Shown: piece after piece, positions 33,144 through 41,469 of the stretch
How the letters are laid out: every line of letters starts with the position of its first letter
How positions within the stretch are numbered: position 1 is the first letter of the stretch
Assembly: GCA_963816985.1 (NCBI GenBank)
Contig: CAWFMF010000004.1
Span: 496,001 to 560,000, forward strand
DNA length: 64,000 bases
Reading direction: 5' to 3'
DNA from: JAIVJM01 sp963816985
Lineage (GTDB): Bacteria; Acidobacteriota; Blastocatellia; Pyrinomonadales; Pyrinomonadaceae
The notes under the pieces: model-generated
Seen by the model: only the letters and a program-made list of their open reading frames with translations
Told to the model about the DNA's origin: nothing
The model's database searches: none
Program-made: the position numbers and the translations under genes

Positions 33144-34214
33144 TTACGGCTTTTTGTTCTGTTTGATGTAGAGCTCGAACTTCTGTCGTTCGGGGTAGGC
33201 GGGGCGCTTGGCGAGGAACTCTTCGAGTTCGGCGGCGGCCAAATCCTTGCGACCGGCGTTGTCGTAGAGCATGGCGAGGCGGAGGTGCGCGTCGGCCTTG
33301 CCGTCGGGGTCGAGGCGGAGGGCTTCGACGTAGTGCTTTGTGGCCTCTTCGTGCTTGCCGGTCAGGAGGTAAGCTTCGCCGAGGAGGTGTTGGGCGTCCG
33401 CCGAGAGCGGGTACTTTTCGGCGGCGGGCTTGAGGACGGCGATGGCCTGCTCGTAGTTCTTGGCGGTGAGGCGGAGGCGACCGAGGTTGACGGCGGCGGC
33501 GAGGAGGTCGGGGCGGACGGCGAGGGCGCGCGCGTAGGCCCGCTCGGCCTCGGCGGCGTTGCCGAGCGCGAAGTGCATCGTGCCGAGGTCAGTCCATGCG
33601 AGGTGGTCTTTGGGGTCGGCCTCGACGACCTTCTGCAAGAGCGCGGCGGCCTCTTCGAACTTCTTCTTCTTGATGGCGGCGGCGGCCTTGTCGAAGAGCG
33701 CGCGGGTGGCGGGCGGGCGCTCGTAGCTGTCGGCGGCGGCGACGGTTCCCGTCTTCGTCACATGCTTGTTGCCTGAGCCGCTCTCCCATTCGAGGCTGAT
33801 GTCCTGTTTATAATCCACCCTGTTCTGCCCGAAGAGCTGGACGCGGAGGCGGACGACGGGCATCCCGGCGGACTCGACGACAATATCGTAGTTGCCGTTC
33901 TTCAATCCGATGAAGCGATAGCGCGTGTCGTTCATCACGCTCTGCCGCTCGACGACGCTGCCGGTGTCGGTCATCAGGACGAGGACGAAGGAGATGGGAA
34001 CCATCCCGCCCGCCTTGCTCTCGTCCACCTTGAAGTCGCCGTAGATCGTGTGCAATCCGCCCGACCCGCCGATCTGCGCGCGCGCGACGCGCGGGGCCGA
34101 GACGAACAACGTGAAGGCGGCGAGCGCGGAGACGAGGACGAAGCGCCACGCGTGCGCCGGGACGTAAATGCCGCGACCGAAAGACGCGCTCGTAGCTGCT
34201 TGACTCCTCAACAC
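33144..34214 (-). CDS. Secreted TPR protein
   Basis: 356 residues. After a GTG start, a signal peptide (hydrophobic 25-45, ending Ala-Arg-Ala-Gln) leads to an N-terminal beta domain (Asp-Phe-Lys-Val-Asp, Arg-Tyr-Arg-Phe-Ile-Gly-Leu-Lys-Asn-Gly-Asn-Tyr) and then about five TPR repeats from residue 170 (Ala-Leu-Leu-Gln-Lys, Ala-Trp-Thr-Asp-Leu-Gly, Asn-Ala-Ala-Glu-Ala-Glu). The beta domain resembles a carboxypeptidase-regulatory or similar Ig-like module. Likely a periplasmic scaffold; function unknown. Confidence 0.8.
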   Translation of the reverse strand: MLRSQAATSASFGRGIYVPAHAWRFVLVSALAAFTLFVSAPRVARAQIGGSGGLHTIYGDFKVDESKAGGMVPISFVLVLMTDTGSVVERQSVMNDTRYRFIGLKNGNYDIVVESAGMPVVRLRVQLFGQNRVDYKQDISLEWESGSGNKHVTKTGTVAAADSYERPPATRALFDKAAAAIKKKKFEEAAALLQKVVEADPKDHLAWTDLGTMHFALGNAAEAERAYARALAVRPDLLAAAVNLGRLRLTAKNYEQAIAVLKPAAEKYPLSADAQHLLGEAYLLTGKHEEATKHYVEALRLDPDGKADAHLRLAMLYDNAGRKDLAAAELEEFLAKRPAYPERQKFELYIKQNKKP

Positions 34215-34370
34215 GTTCGTCTCCTTCCCTCAGCCCCCGGATGTTTGTGCGCGAGGCCCGCACACGCAGACTGTCGGCGTCTGCCCCGCGCATCTTATCA
34301 CCGCCCCGCGCTCTTCGACAGCAAGTTTAAGACTGGCGTTTTAACCCGGCGTGTCAGATTATACGGCGGC

Positions 34371-34955
34371 ATGGAGGTCAAATTCTTCAAGACGCCCGCC
34401 GACTTCCGCCGCTGGCTGGAGAAGAATCACGCCACGGCGGCGGAGCTGTGGGTCGGCTATTACAGGAAGGATTCGGGCAAGCAGGGCATGACGTGGGCGG
34501 AGTCGGTGGACGAGGCCCTGTGCTTCGGCTGGATTGACGGGATTCGGAAGCGGGTGGACGAGACGAGCTACGCGAACCGCTTCACGCCCCGGCGACGGCG
34601 CAGCACTTGGAGCGCGGTCAACATCGGGCGCGTCGGAGAGCTGACCCGTCTGGGGCTGATGCGGCCCGCCGGGCTCAGGGCCTTCGAGGCGCGGACGGAG
34701 AACAGGTCGGGGATTTACACGTATGAGCAGAGGAGCCCGGAACTCGAAGAGCCTTACGCGAAGAGGCTGCGGCGGAACAAGGCGGCGTGGCAGTTCTTTC
34801 AGGCGCAGACCGCTTCGTACCGCAAGGCCCTGAGCTGGTGGGTGCTGAGCGCCAAGCGGGAGGAGACGCGCCTCAAGCGGCTGGCGCAAATCATCGAGCA
34901 CTCCGCCGAGGGCCGGACGGTGCCTCAATTCACGCGCGAGAAGAAGCGCGACTGA
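34371..34955 (+). CDS. YdeI/OmdA-family protein (bacteriocin-protection type)
   Basis: 194-residue cytoplasmic protein. It starts with Val-Lys-Phe-Phe-Lys-Thr-Pro-Ala-Asp-Phe-Arg-Arg-Trp-Leu and has Glu-Ala-Leu-Cys-Phe-Gly-Trp-Ile-Asp-Gly and Phe-Thr-Pro-Arg-Arg-Arg-Arg-Ser-Thr-Trp-Ser, which are the family signatures; the C-terminal Trp-Trp-Val-Leu-Ser-Ala-Lys-Arg-Glu-Glu-Thr-Arg region is the YdeI helical tail. Members are linked to antimicrobial peptide tolerance in enteric bacteria, but activity here is unknown. The ATG at 34371 is the first in the family frame. Confidence 0.85.
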   Translation: MEVKFFKTPADFRRWLEKNHATAAELWVGYYRKDSGKQGMTWAESVDEALCFGWIDGIRKRVDETSYANRFTPRRRRSTWSAVNIGRVGELTRLGLMRPAGLRAFEARTENRSGIYTYEQRSPELEEPYAKRLRRNKAAWQFFQAQTASYRKALSWWVLSAKREETRLKRLAQIIEHSAEGRTVPQFTREKKRD

Positions 34956-35361
34956 GTTAAGGAGTTCCCCCATGAAGATGACTCCCCCAGGTCTTCTGCA
35001 ACAGACGGCGACGGTCAGTCCGACCGCGCGCCTCCCGACAGTTGATGAGAGTCGTGCCCTCTGACGAGTGATGCGGGCCGGAGCGGCTCTTCGGACTGCT
35101 TCCGCCGAGGCCCGCGCCGCGGCTCAAAAATTTCCCTTCCGGCTTCCCGGCGGCGCAATCTCCTATCCTCAAGCCGCGCGATTTCTGCTATCTTGTCGCG
35201 CACACACGCACGCGCGCCTCGTCGGCGCGGGCTGAAATCCTTTCCGGGGCGGGGTCATAAATTAATGACCTTCAACGTTCAAGGCGGAGTTTGATGTCGG
35301 CGTGAGTTTCCCTACCCGTCGGCTGTTGGTAAGGCTTAACGGCAAGCAAAGGAGTCACCTC
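34956..35361. other. Intergenic region before the desaturase
   Basis: About 400 bases. A palindrome (35253-35270) lies in its second half. A 30-codon open frame (34972-35064) starts after AAGGAG with good spacing, but its composition is unlike a gene. No RNA gene seen. Confidence 0.4.
35253..35270. promoter_or_regulatory. Palindrome upstream of the desaturase gene
   Basis: GGTCAT (35253-35258) and ATGACC (35265-35270) flank AAATTA, giving an 18-bp near-palindrome about 92 bases before the desaturase start. An operator is possible; the regulator is unknown. Confidence 0.4.
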
Positions 35362-36163
35362 ATGGCAGTTCTCACCCTCCCCACGTCGTCGAGGGCCGTC
35401 GTCTTCTCGTGTCTCATCGGGCAGGCGCTCGTCCTCTACCCGGTGGCGACGCACGGCCAGCGCAGCCTCTGGCTCACGCTCGTCGCCTTCTTCATCGGCG
35501 GCTTCGTGACCGACCTCATCAGCGGCATCTTTCACTTCAGCTTCGACTACGTTCTGGCCGCCGCGCTTCCCCGTCATGGGGCCCATCTCGGTGGAGTTTC
35601 AGGAGCACCACGTTGACCCGACGCTCGACCCCTCGGCCTTCATCTCGAACTTGACGAGGGGCGCATACGGCGCGCTCCCCATCGCGCTCATGGCGTGGGG
35701 CGTGCGCGCGGGGACGGCGGAGACGCCCCTCTCGTTTCTGGTCGTCGCCTCCATCATGTGGACGAGCATCTGGATGCTCGGCTTCCACCAGATACACTCC
35801 TACACGCACATGGGCGCGCGGCTCTCGCCCGAAGAGTTCAACCGCGCGGTGGACAAGATCAGCCAGCTCGCCTCGAAGCGCGAGCAGCGCAAAGAGTTCG
35901 CCAAGCTCTTCAAGGCGGTCGGCATCCCGCGCTTCGTCCGCTTCCTCCAACGCTGCGGATTGTTCCTCCGGCCCGAAATCCACTGGCGTCACCACGTCCA
36001 CTTCGAGACGGACTTCTCCAGCGTCAACGGCTGGTCAGACCCCTTGACGAATCTGATTTACAAGCCCATCGCGCGGCGCAAGAAGGCGCGGCGCGCGGCG
36101 GTCTTACAGGCGACGGGCGTGAGCATGATTAAGACGGGCGTCGCCTCACCGTCCACCCATTAA
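35362..36163 (+). pseudogene. CarF/TMEM189-like lipid desaturase, one frame break
   Basis: Membrane desaturase-like protein that in characterised relatives forms the vinyl-ether bond of plasmalogens (CarF in myxobacteria). One extra T near 35552 breaks the frame; removing it joins the first part (three hydrophobic segments ending Phe-His-Phe-Ser-Phe-Asp-Tyr-Val) to Trp-Pro-Pro-Arg-Phe-Pro-Val-Met and a 266-residue whole. Conserved His-rich motifs are Glu-His-His-Val-Asp, His-Gln-Ile-His-Ser-Tyr-Thr-His and His-Trp-Arg-His-His-Val-His-Phe. The ATG at 35362 follows AAAGGAG. Plausible plasmalogen synthesis or light/oxidative-stress sensing role. FMN reductase follows 15 bases later. Confidence 0.8.
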
Positions 36164-36178
36164 GGAGAAACGCTTCCC

Positions 36179-36751
36179 GTGGACAAGTTATTCCTGCCGG
36201 TTCTTCTGGGCACGAACCGCAAAGAGCGGAAGAGCGCCTTCGTCGCCGAGTGGCTCGTCGGCGAGATGGAGCGGAGGCCGGAGATCGAGACGCGCCTCTT
36301 CGACGTGGCCGACTTCGCTTTGCCGCAGGACGACTACGGCGGCGGGATTAAAGACCTCTTCCCCGAATGGCGCGACGCCATCATCCGCGCCGACGGGCTC
36401 GTCATCGTCGCGCCCGAATACAACCACGGCTACCCCGGCTCGCTGAAGAGCGTTCTGGACTTGCTGCTCAAGGAGTACATCCACAAGGCGGTGGCGTTTG
36501 TCGGCGTCTCGGCGGGGACTTGGGGCGGGACGCGCGTCATCGAGGCGATGGTTCCGATGGTCAGGGAGCTGGGCCTCGCCGTGACCTTCTCAGACCTCAA
36601 CTTCCCTTCCGTGCAGAAGAAGTTCGACGCGGAAGGAAAGCTCCTCGACGCGGCCTACGAGAAGCGGGCCTCCGAGTTCTTAGACGAGCTCGTCTGGATG
36701 AGCCGCGCCCTCAAATGGGGCCGCGAGAATCTCCCGTCGAAACACCACTAA
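36179..36751 (+). CDS. NADPH-dependent FMN reductase
   Basis: 190-residue flavodoxin-like reductase. The N-terminal strand Val-Leu-Leu-Gly-Thr-Asn-Arg-Lys-Glu-Arg-Lys-Ser binds the FMN phosphate and the Ala-Pro-Glu-Tyr-Asn-His-Gly-Tyr-Pro-Gly motif binds the isoalloxazine ring. It reduces FMN, quinones or chromate with NADPH in the cytoplasm. Starts at a GTG 15 bases after the desaturase with GGAG before it, so it is likely co-transcribed and could supply electrons to the desaturase (inference). Confidence 0.9.
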   Translation: MDKLFLPVLLGTNRKERKSAFVAEWLVGEMERRPEIETRLFDVADFALPQDDYGGGIKDLFPEWRDAIIRADGLVIVAPEYNHGYPGSLKSVLDLLLKEYIHKAVAFVGVSAGTWGGTRVIEAMVPMVRELGLAVTFSDLNFPSVQKKFDAEGKLLDAAYEKRASEFLDELVWMSRALKWGRENLPSKHH

Positions 36752-36764
36752 TGACCAGAACAAC

Positions 36765-36836
36765 TGTAGGGGCAGGGCTCGTCCCTGCCCGCTTCTTTGG
36801 TGAGAAGAGCGGGCAGGGACGAGCCCTGCCCCTACA
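36765..36836. repeat. GGGGCAGGG palindromic doublet, copy c
   Basis: Perfect arms 36765-36793 and 36808-36836 (29 bp) with a short 14-base spacer, between the convergent FMN reductase and sigma-factor genes. Shorter spacer than copies a and d. Confidence 0.92.
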
Positions 36837-36854
36837 AATTTATTCGTCGTCGTT

Positions 36855-37436
36855 TTAATCTTTGCCATCGCCGCCCGCCATCGAGCGGTAGAGCCACGCC
36901 TTCGCGCGCCGCCACTCGCGCCTCACGGTGGTGGGCGAAATCCCCAAGACCTCAGCCGTCTCCTCGATGCCGAGCCCGGCGAAGTAGCGCAGCTCGACGA
37001 TCTTTCCCTTCTGCGGGTCGAACTCCTCCAACTCCTTGAGCGCCTCGTCGAGCGCGACCAGCTCGGCGGCGCGGCGACCGTCCAGGGCCTCCACCTCTCC
37101 CAGACTGACTTGCACCGCGCCGCCGCCGCGCTTGTCGCGCGCGTGCGAGCGCGCGTGGTCTATGAGGACGTGGCGCATGACCTGCGCGCAGACGGCGAAG
37201 AAGTGAGCGCGGTCTTGATACTCGAAGCCGTCCTGCCCGGCGAGCCGGAGGTACGCCTCGTTGACGAGCGCCGTGGCCTGCAAGGTGTGGCCCGGTTGCT
37301 CGCGGCTCATCTGCCGGCGCGCGATGCCGCGCAGCTCCGCGTGGACGAGCGGCGCGAGACGGTCGAGCGCCTCGCGGTCGCCCCTGCCCCAGTCGGCGAG
37401 CAGCCGCGTAATCTCCTCCGGCGGGCCTTCTGCCAT
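36855..37436 (-). CDS. ECF-type RNA polymerase sigma factor
   Basis: Sigma-70 family factor of 193 residues starting at the ATG 37436 (a GTG at 37499 gives a longer, less likely product). It begins Ile-Thr-Arg-Leu-Leu-Ala-Asp-Trp-Gly-Arg-Gly-Asp, has region 2 (Val-Asn-Glu-Ala-Tyr-Leu-Arg-Leu) and a region 4 HTH (Leu-Gly-Ile-Ser-Pro-Thr-Thr-Val-Arg-Arg-Glu-Trp-Arg-Arg-Ala). This is the group common in Acidobacteriota that is often paired with a Ser/Thr kinase; none is adjacent here. Regulon unknown. Confidence 0.9.
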   Translation of the reverse strand: MAEGPPEEITRLLADWGRGDREALDRLAPLVHAELRGIARRQMSREQPGHTLQATALVNEAYLRLAGQDGFEYQDRAHFFAVCAQVMRHVLIDHARSHARDKRGGGAVQVSLGEVEALDGRRAAELVALDEALKELEEFDPQKGKIVELRYFAGLGIEETAEVLGISPTTVRREWRRAKAWLYRSMAGGDGKD

Positions 37437-37694
37437 GCGTTCGTGCTCCTCAACCTGTGCGTCCAGACTCTCCGAGAAAGGCGGCGCGGATTTTATCACC
37501 TCCGGGCCGCGAGACCGTTGGGCGAAAAAAAATTACTGAGGGGTGGACACTTTTCTCTCCGCGCGTCGCTTTCAGAAGTGAGCGGACAAATCGGCGGGGA
37601 GGCCGAAGGGCGCGCGCCGCGCGGACGGCGCAGCAGCCTGAGCCGGAACCCGCCGACCGCTTACAGACTTTGAGACGGGAGGCTGAAAAAACTT

Positions 37695-37889
37695 ATGCGA
37701 AATTCGACCAACACAGAAGCGAAGGCGACGACGCGGGCCGAGGCGCGGATGCTCGGCGGCATGGCGCTGGCCTGCTATTCGACGACGCTCGCGGCGATGT
37801 TGGTCTTCGGCTACACGCTGCTCGCGCTCGCGCTCCGGGGCGTCGCCTTTCAAGACCTCATCGTCCGTTCTTCGTGCCCCTGTTTCTAA
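37695..37889 (+). CDS. Possible small membrane protein
   Basis: 64 residues with one hydrophobic segment near residues 22-46 and a C-terminal Ser-Ser-Cys-Pro-Cys-Phe. G-rich sequence before the ATG is a weak ribosome site. Codon use is native. No family recognised; the coding status is uncertain. Confidence 0.45.
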   Translation: MRNSTNTEAKATTRAEARMLGGMALACYSTTLAAMLVFGYTLLALALRGVAFQDLIVRSSCPCF

Positions 37890-37950
37890 GTCGCCGCCAC
37901 AAAAAACGCTTAATTTTTGAAACTTAAGAGAACCGAAGGAGACCGTAAAA

Positions 37951-38454
37951 ATGTTGAGACACTTGAGAAACAGAATGATTTTCGTCGCCCTCGCGGCCCT
38001 CGCCGTCGGCCAGCTCTCGGTCGCCGCGCAGGCTTCCGTCCCGTCGGGCGCGAGGGCCGAGGACGACGCCGCCATCCGCGAGAACGTGCGGCAGATGGAG
38101 GCGGGCTGGAACGCGAAGAGCGGCGAGCAATTCGCCAAACCATTCGCCGAAGACGCCGACTACGTCGTCATCAACGGCAGGCACATCCGAGGGCGCGACG
38201 CCATCGGCAAAGGTCACCAGCAAATCTTCGACACCTTCATGAAGGGGACGACGATGAGCTTCTCGGTCAAGCAGACCCGCTACGTCCGTCCCGATGTGGC
38301 TGTCGTCCACGTCGGCGCGCACCTCAAGCAGTCGCCGACCGCCGGGGGCGGCGCGCAGGAGGCCGACGCCTCCATCACCCTCGTCATGTCGAAGGAGAAG
38401 AGCGGCTGGCAGATCGTCGCCTTCCAGAACACGCAGGTCGAGGACAGACACTGA
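37951..38454 (+). CDS. Secreted SgcJ/EcaC-like NTF2-fold protein
   Basis: 167 residues with a signal peptide (hydrophobic 9-27, ending Ala-Gln-Ala-Ser) and an NTF2-like domain: Ile-Arg-Glu-Asn-Val-Arg-Gln-Met-Glu-Ala-Gly-Trp-Asn-Ala, Phe-Ala-Glu-Asp-Ala-Asp-Tyr-Val-Val, Gly-Arg-Asp-Ala-Ile. These are SgcJ/EcaC-family marks; some members are oxidoreductases, others uncharacterised. AAGGAG ribosome site. The leader is similar to that of the 61123 gene. A strong terminator follows. Confidence 0.82.
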   Translation: MLRHLRNRMIFVALAALAVGQLSVAAQASVPSGARAEDDAAIRENVRQMEAGWNAKSGEQFAKPFAEDADYVVINGRHIRGRDAIGKGHQQIFDTFMKGTTMSFSVKQTRYVRPDVAVVHVGAHLKQSPTAGGGAQEADASITLVMSKEKSGWQIVAFQNTQVEDRH

Positions 38455-38481
38455 CGAACGCTCTCAGCCATCTTCGCAAAC

Positions 38482-38518
38482 GTGAAAACGGGAAGCCCTT
38501 CAAGCTTCCCGTTTTCAC
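38482..38518 (+). terminator. Terminator after the NTF2-like gene
   Basis: Perfect 15-bp stem (38482-38496 with 38504-38518) and a 7-base loop, flanked by an A-run on the left arm and a T-run on the right. Confidence 0.88.
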
Positions 38519-38616
38519 ATTTGACGTGCTACTTTCCGGCAACACACGCGGGCGGGCTCGAACTTGAGAGCGGGAGAGTCGTTCCGTCTCTCCTCTGTAA
38601 CAACCGGAAGAAGTTT

Positions 38617-40191
38617 ATGAGCGTCGAAAGCTCCGAGGCGATGGGCGCGGTCGGTTTGAGCGCCACGGAAATCGCGCGGGCGATTGCCGTGGGCGAGTTG
38701 TCCGCGCGCGAGGCCGTCGAGGCGCACGTCCGCCGCATCGAGTCGGTCAACCCGCGCCTCAACGCGGTCGTCGTCCCGCTCTTCGAGCGCGCGCTCGCGG
38801 AAGCGGACGAGGCGGACGCCGCGCGCCGCAGAGGTCGGACGCTCGGCCCGCTCCACGGCGTCCCCGTGACCGTCAAAGAATCCTTCGAGGTCAAAGGCAC
38901 GGCCACCACGCTCGGCATCGAGCATCGCTCATCGCTTCTTGCGACCTCCGACGGCTTCCTCATCTCACGTTTAAAAAACGCGGGCGCGATTGTCTTCGGC
39001 AAGACTAACGTCTCGCAGATGCTCTTGGGGAACGAGTCGGAGAACCCTGTGTACGGGCGGACGAATAACCCCTGGAACGCGGAGCGCGCGCCGGGCGGTT
39101 CGAGCGGCGGCGAGGGCGCGATTATCGCGGCTGGCGGCTCGCCGCTCGGCTTCGGCAGCGACATCGGCGGCAGCGTCCGTCTGCCCGCGCACGCCTGCGG
39201 CATCCACGCCTTGAAGCCAACCGCCGGGCGGCTGACGATGAAAGGCCACGCCGGGCTCTATCTTGGACAGGAAGCCATCCTCGCGCAGCCCGGCCCTCTG
39301 GCGCGCAGCGTCGAAGACCTCTCGCTGGCCTTCGACGTTTTGAGTGCCGAAGGGCAAGACAAAGCTGACCCCGGCATCGCTCACGTCGCGCGGCGCGACC
39401 CGTCTGATGTCTCTCTCGAAAATCTGCGCGTCGCCTTCTACACCGACAACGGCTTCATGCGCGCCGCGCCCGCGCTCAGGCGCGCGACGACGGAAGCGGC
39501 GGAGGCTCTCAGCGAACGCGGCGCGCACGTCGAAGAGTGGACGCCGCCCGGCGTCTCTGACGCCATGCGAATCTACTTCGGCCTGCTCCTCGCCGACGGC
39601 ATGGCGGGCACACGGCGCGCGCTCAAAGGGAGTAAGAGGAACAGGAACATCAGCATGGCCCTGCTCGCCGGGATGTTCCCGCGCGGGCTCGTCAAAGCCC
39701 TCTGGCCGAGGCTTCTGCCGCTCGCGGGGCAACATCGTCTCGGCGAGATGATGCGGAGCACGGGCAGGCTCTCGGCGGACGGCTACTGGCGGCTCGTCCA
39801 CGAGCGCACGCTCTACCGCGCGCGCTTCATGGAGTCGCTCGACGCGGGAGGCTTCGACGCCATCGTCTGCCCGCCCGACGCGCTCCCCGCCCTCACGCAC
39901 GGCGACAGTTGGTATCTGGCCGACGCCCTCAGTTACGCCGCGCTCTACAACCTCACGGGGATGCCCGCCGGGGTCGTCGCCGCGACGCGCGTCCGAAGCA
40001 ATGAAGAGAGCGACCGGCCCGGCGGCAGAGACTTGGTCGAGCGCACCGCACGGAAGGTCGAGCGCGGGAGCGAAGGTCTGCCCGTCGGCGTGCAGGTCGC
40101 GGCCCGCCACTGGCGCGAGGACGTGGTGCTCGCCGTCATGGCCGCGCTCGAAGCGCACTTCAAGACGCAGGCCGACTATCCGAAGAAATGA
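38617..40191 (+). CDS. Amidase (amidase-signature family)
   Basis: 524-residue hydrolase of amide bonds. The catalytic triad is visible: Lys in Pro-Val-Thr-Val-Lys-Glu-Ser, cis-Ser in Gly-Ser-Asp-Ile-Gly-Gly-Ser-Val-Arg and the nucleophile Ser in the same segment, with Gly-Gly-Ser-Ser-Gly-Gly-Glu as the glycine-rich loop. Other than a plain amidase it could be a fatty-acid amide hydrolase type, since the C-terminal part (Arg-Ala-Leu-Trp-Pro-Arg) is hydrophobic. Cytoplasmic, no signal. ATG at 38617, with GGAAGAAG before it. The stop codon sits at the edge of hairpin repeat 12. Confidence 0.92.
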   Translation: MSVESSEAMGAVGLSATEIARAIAVGELSAREAVEAHVRRIESVNPRLNAVVVPLFERALAEADEADAARRRGRTLGPLHGVPVTVKESFEVKGTATTLGIEHRSSLLATSDGFLISRLKNAGAIVFGKTNVSQMLLGNESENPVYGRTNNPWNAERAPGGSSGGEGAIIAAGGSPLGFGSDIGGSVRLPAHACGIHALKPTAGRLTMKGHAGLYLGQEAILAQPGPLARSVEDLSLAFDVLSAEGQDKADPGIAHVARRDPSDVSLENLRVAFYTDNGFMRAAPALRRATTEAAEALSERGAHVEEWTPPGVSDAMRIYFGLLLADGMAGTRRALKGSKRNRNISMALLAGMFPRGLVKALWPRLLPLAGQHRLGEMMRSTGRLSADGYWRLVHERTLYRARFMESLDAGGFDAIVCPPDALPALTHGDSWYLADALSYAALYNLTGMPAGVVAATRVRSNEESDRPGGRDLVERTARKVERGSEGLPVGVQVAARHWREDVVLAVMAALEAHFKTQADYPKK

Positions 40192-40301
40192 TGAATGCGG
40201 AATGATGAATGATGAATATCGCGCCGCTTGAAATCTCAATCTGAGATTCGAAATTCAACCGTCAAGACATTCATCATTCATCATTCCGCATTCATCATTT
40301 C
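40185..40301. repeat. Heptamer-unit inverted repeat 12
   Basis: Arms 40185-40219 and 40267-40301 of GATGAAT/GAATGCG units pair with one or two mismatches. The left arm contains the amidase TGA stop (40189-40191). The same ATGATGAATGCGG core occurs as the outer arm of repeat 11. Confidence 0.9.
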
Positions 40302-40304
40302 TCT

Positions 40305-40664
40305 TTACGGGAAGACGAGTGCGAGGATGGTGATGGCGGCGGCGGTGATGAGTGCGCGGCGGTGGATGCGCCGGGCCTTGTCGCGGAGTTGGGAGGCGAG
40401 CGTCGTGTCTTCAATCTCCTCTTCGCCCGCGTCCATGTTGCAGACGCCGCGCGCGGCCAGCGCGATGCAGGTCTTCTCGCGCGCCTGCAAGAGGCCGAGC
40501 CCGGCCATCCAGACGGGGAAGAAGACGACGGCGCGCGACCAGCGCGGCGCTTCGAAGATGACGAGGACGAAGGCCAGGCCCACGCCGACCGTCAAGGCCA
40601 CGACGCCCATCAGACGCCGCTTGCGCCGCTCGCGCGGGCCGATGTTAATCGCTTCCGAGGACAT
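40305..40664 (-). CDS. Small membrane protein, unknown function
   Basis: 119 residues. A basic N-terminus precedes two hydrophobic segments (about 20-40 and 42-60); a soluble loop with Cys-Ile-Ala-Leu-Ala-Ala-Arg-Gly-Val-Cys follows, and a final hydrophobic tail (about 103-118). Ten bases after the mini-adaptor at 40674, so probably the last gene of the efflux operon, but the role is unclear. Confidence 0.65.
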   Translation of the reverse strand: MSSEAINIGPRERRKRRLMGVVALTVGVGLAFVLVIFEAPRWSRAVVFFPVWMAGLGLLQAREKTCIALAARGVCNMDAGEEEIEDTTLASQLRDKARRIHRRALITAAAITILALVFP

Positions 40665-40673
40665 ACGAATCGC

Positions 40674-41305
40674 CTAGCGCCCTCCGGCGCGCAGCGTCGC
40701 TAAGGGCTGCCCGGCCCGCACGCTCTCGCCGACGCGCGCGTTGACGGCGCTCACCGTCCCGGCTGAGGTGGCCCGCGCGACGACTATCTGCTCGACCGTC
40801 GTCGCCGCCGGGAAAGAGTTTTGCGACTGCTGCTGGCGGGCCACGACGAGGCCGGACTGCGCGCCCTGCGCGGCGGACTGCGCGCGTTGGAAGCGCTGCT
40901 GCGCGCGCTCGTAGTCGGCGCGCGCGCCGTCCAACTGCCCCTGCGTCGCCTCGCCCGAAGCGACCATCGGCGTGAGGCGACTGACCTCAACTTCCGTCCG
41001 CACCACCTCCGCCCGCGCCGCCTCGACCTCGCCCTGCGCGGCCCCGATGTTTCGCCCCGCCCTCGCTACCGGGTCTTCCGCTTGCGGCTGCGAAGGAGCG
41101 GGCGCGGCGGTTCGCACGACAATCTCGACGACGGGGTCGCCTTCACTGACCTGCATGCCTTCGCGCACGAGGACGCGCCGCACTTCGCCCGCCGAAGGGG
41201 CGTTAACTACGACGACGCCGACCGACGCGGCCTCGTCTTTGACCGCGCTCGACTGACACGCGGACGAGACGAAGAGGGCGGCGAGTGATGAAGGATGAGG
41301 ACCAT
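40674..41305 (-). CDS. Short membrane-fusion-type adaptor lipoprotein, N-terminus uncertain
   Basis: Minimal HlyD/AcrA-like adaptor of about 200 residues. It has two biotinyl-lipoyl half motifs (Ala-Pro-Ser-Ala-Gly-Glu-Val and Ala-Thr-Ser-Ala-Gly-Thr-Val) separated by a coiled-coil alpha hairpin of about 100 residues, and no beta-barrel or membrane-proximal domain. Ser-Ser-Ala-Cys-Gln-Ser looks like a lipobox. No in-frame start codon precedes it; an ATG at 41305 in another frame could start the gene if a base is missing. The N-terminus is crowded by a repeat arm (41334-41362). Fifth gene in the efflux operon region. Confidence 0.6.
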
Positions 41306-41333
41306 GCGACGGAGATGGGCGTGCGTGTCTGGA

Positions 41334-41429
41334 CTGTAGGGGCAGGGCTCGTCCCTGCCCGCGTTGACATGACATTCAACGCCGTGTGTGACGAGAGTCG
41401 GCGGGCAGGGACAAGCCCTGCCCCTACAG
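41334..41429. repeat. GGGGCAGGG palindromic doublet, copy d
   Basis: Arms 41334-41362 and 41401-41429 (29 bp) with a 38-base spacer, total 96 bp, as in copy a. Spacers of a and d share TTG-CAT and ATTCAACG. It lies between the TolC gene and the mini-adaptor. Confidence 0.92.
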
Positions 41430-41469
41430 TCATCATCGGCGTTGAGATTTTTTGCCGCGCACTTATTTG

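Noticed and set aside
34972..35064. Short open frame of 30 codons after AAGGAG
   Set aside because: Ribosome-site spacing is good, but the peptide has no conserved pattern and the stretch is otherwise intergenic.
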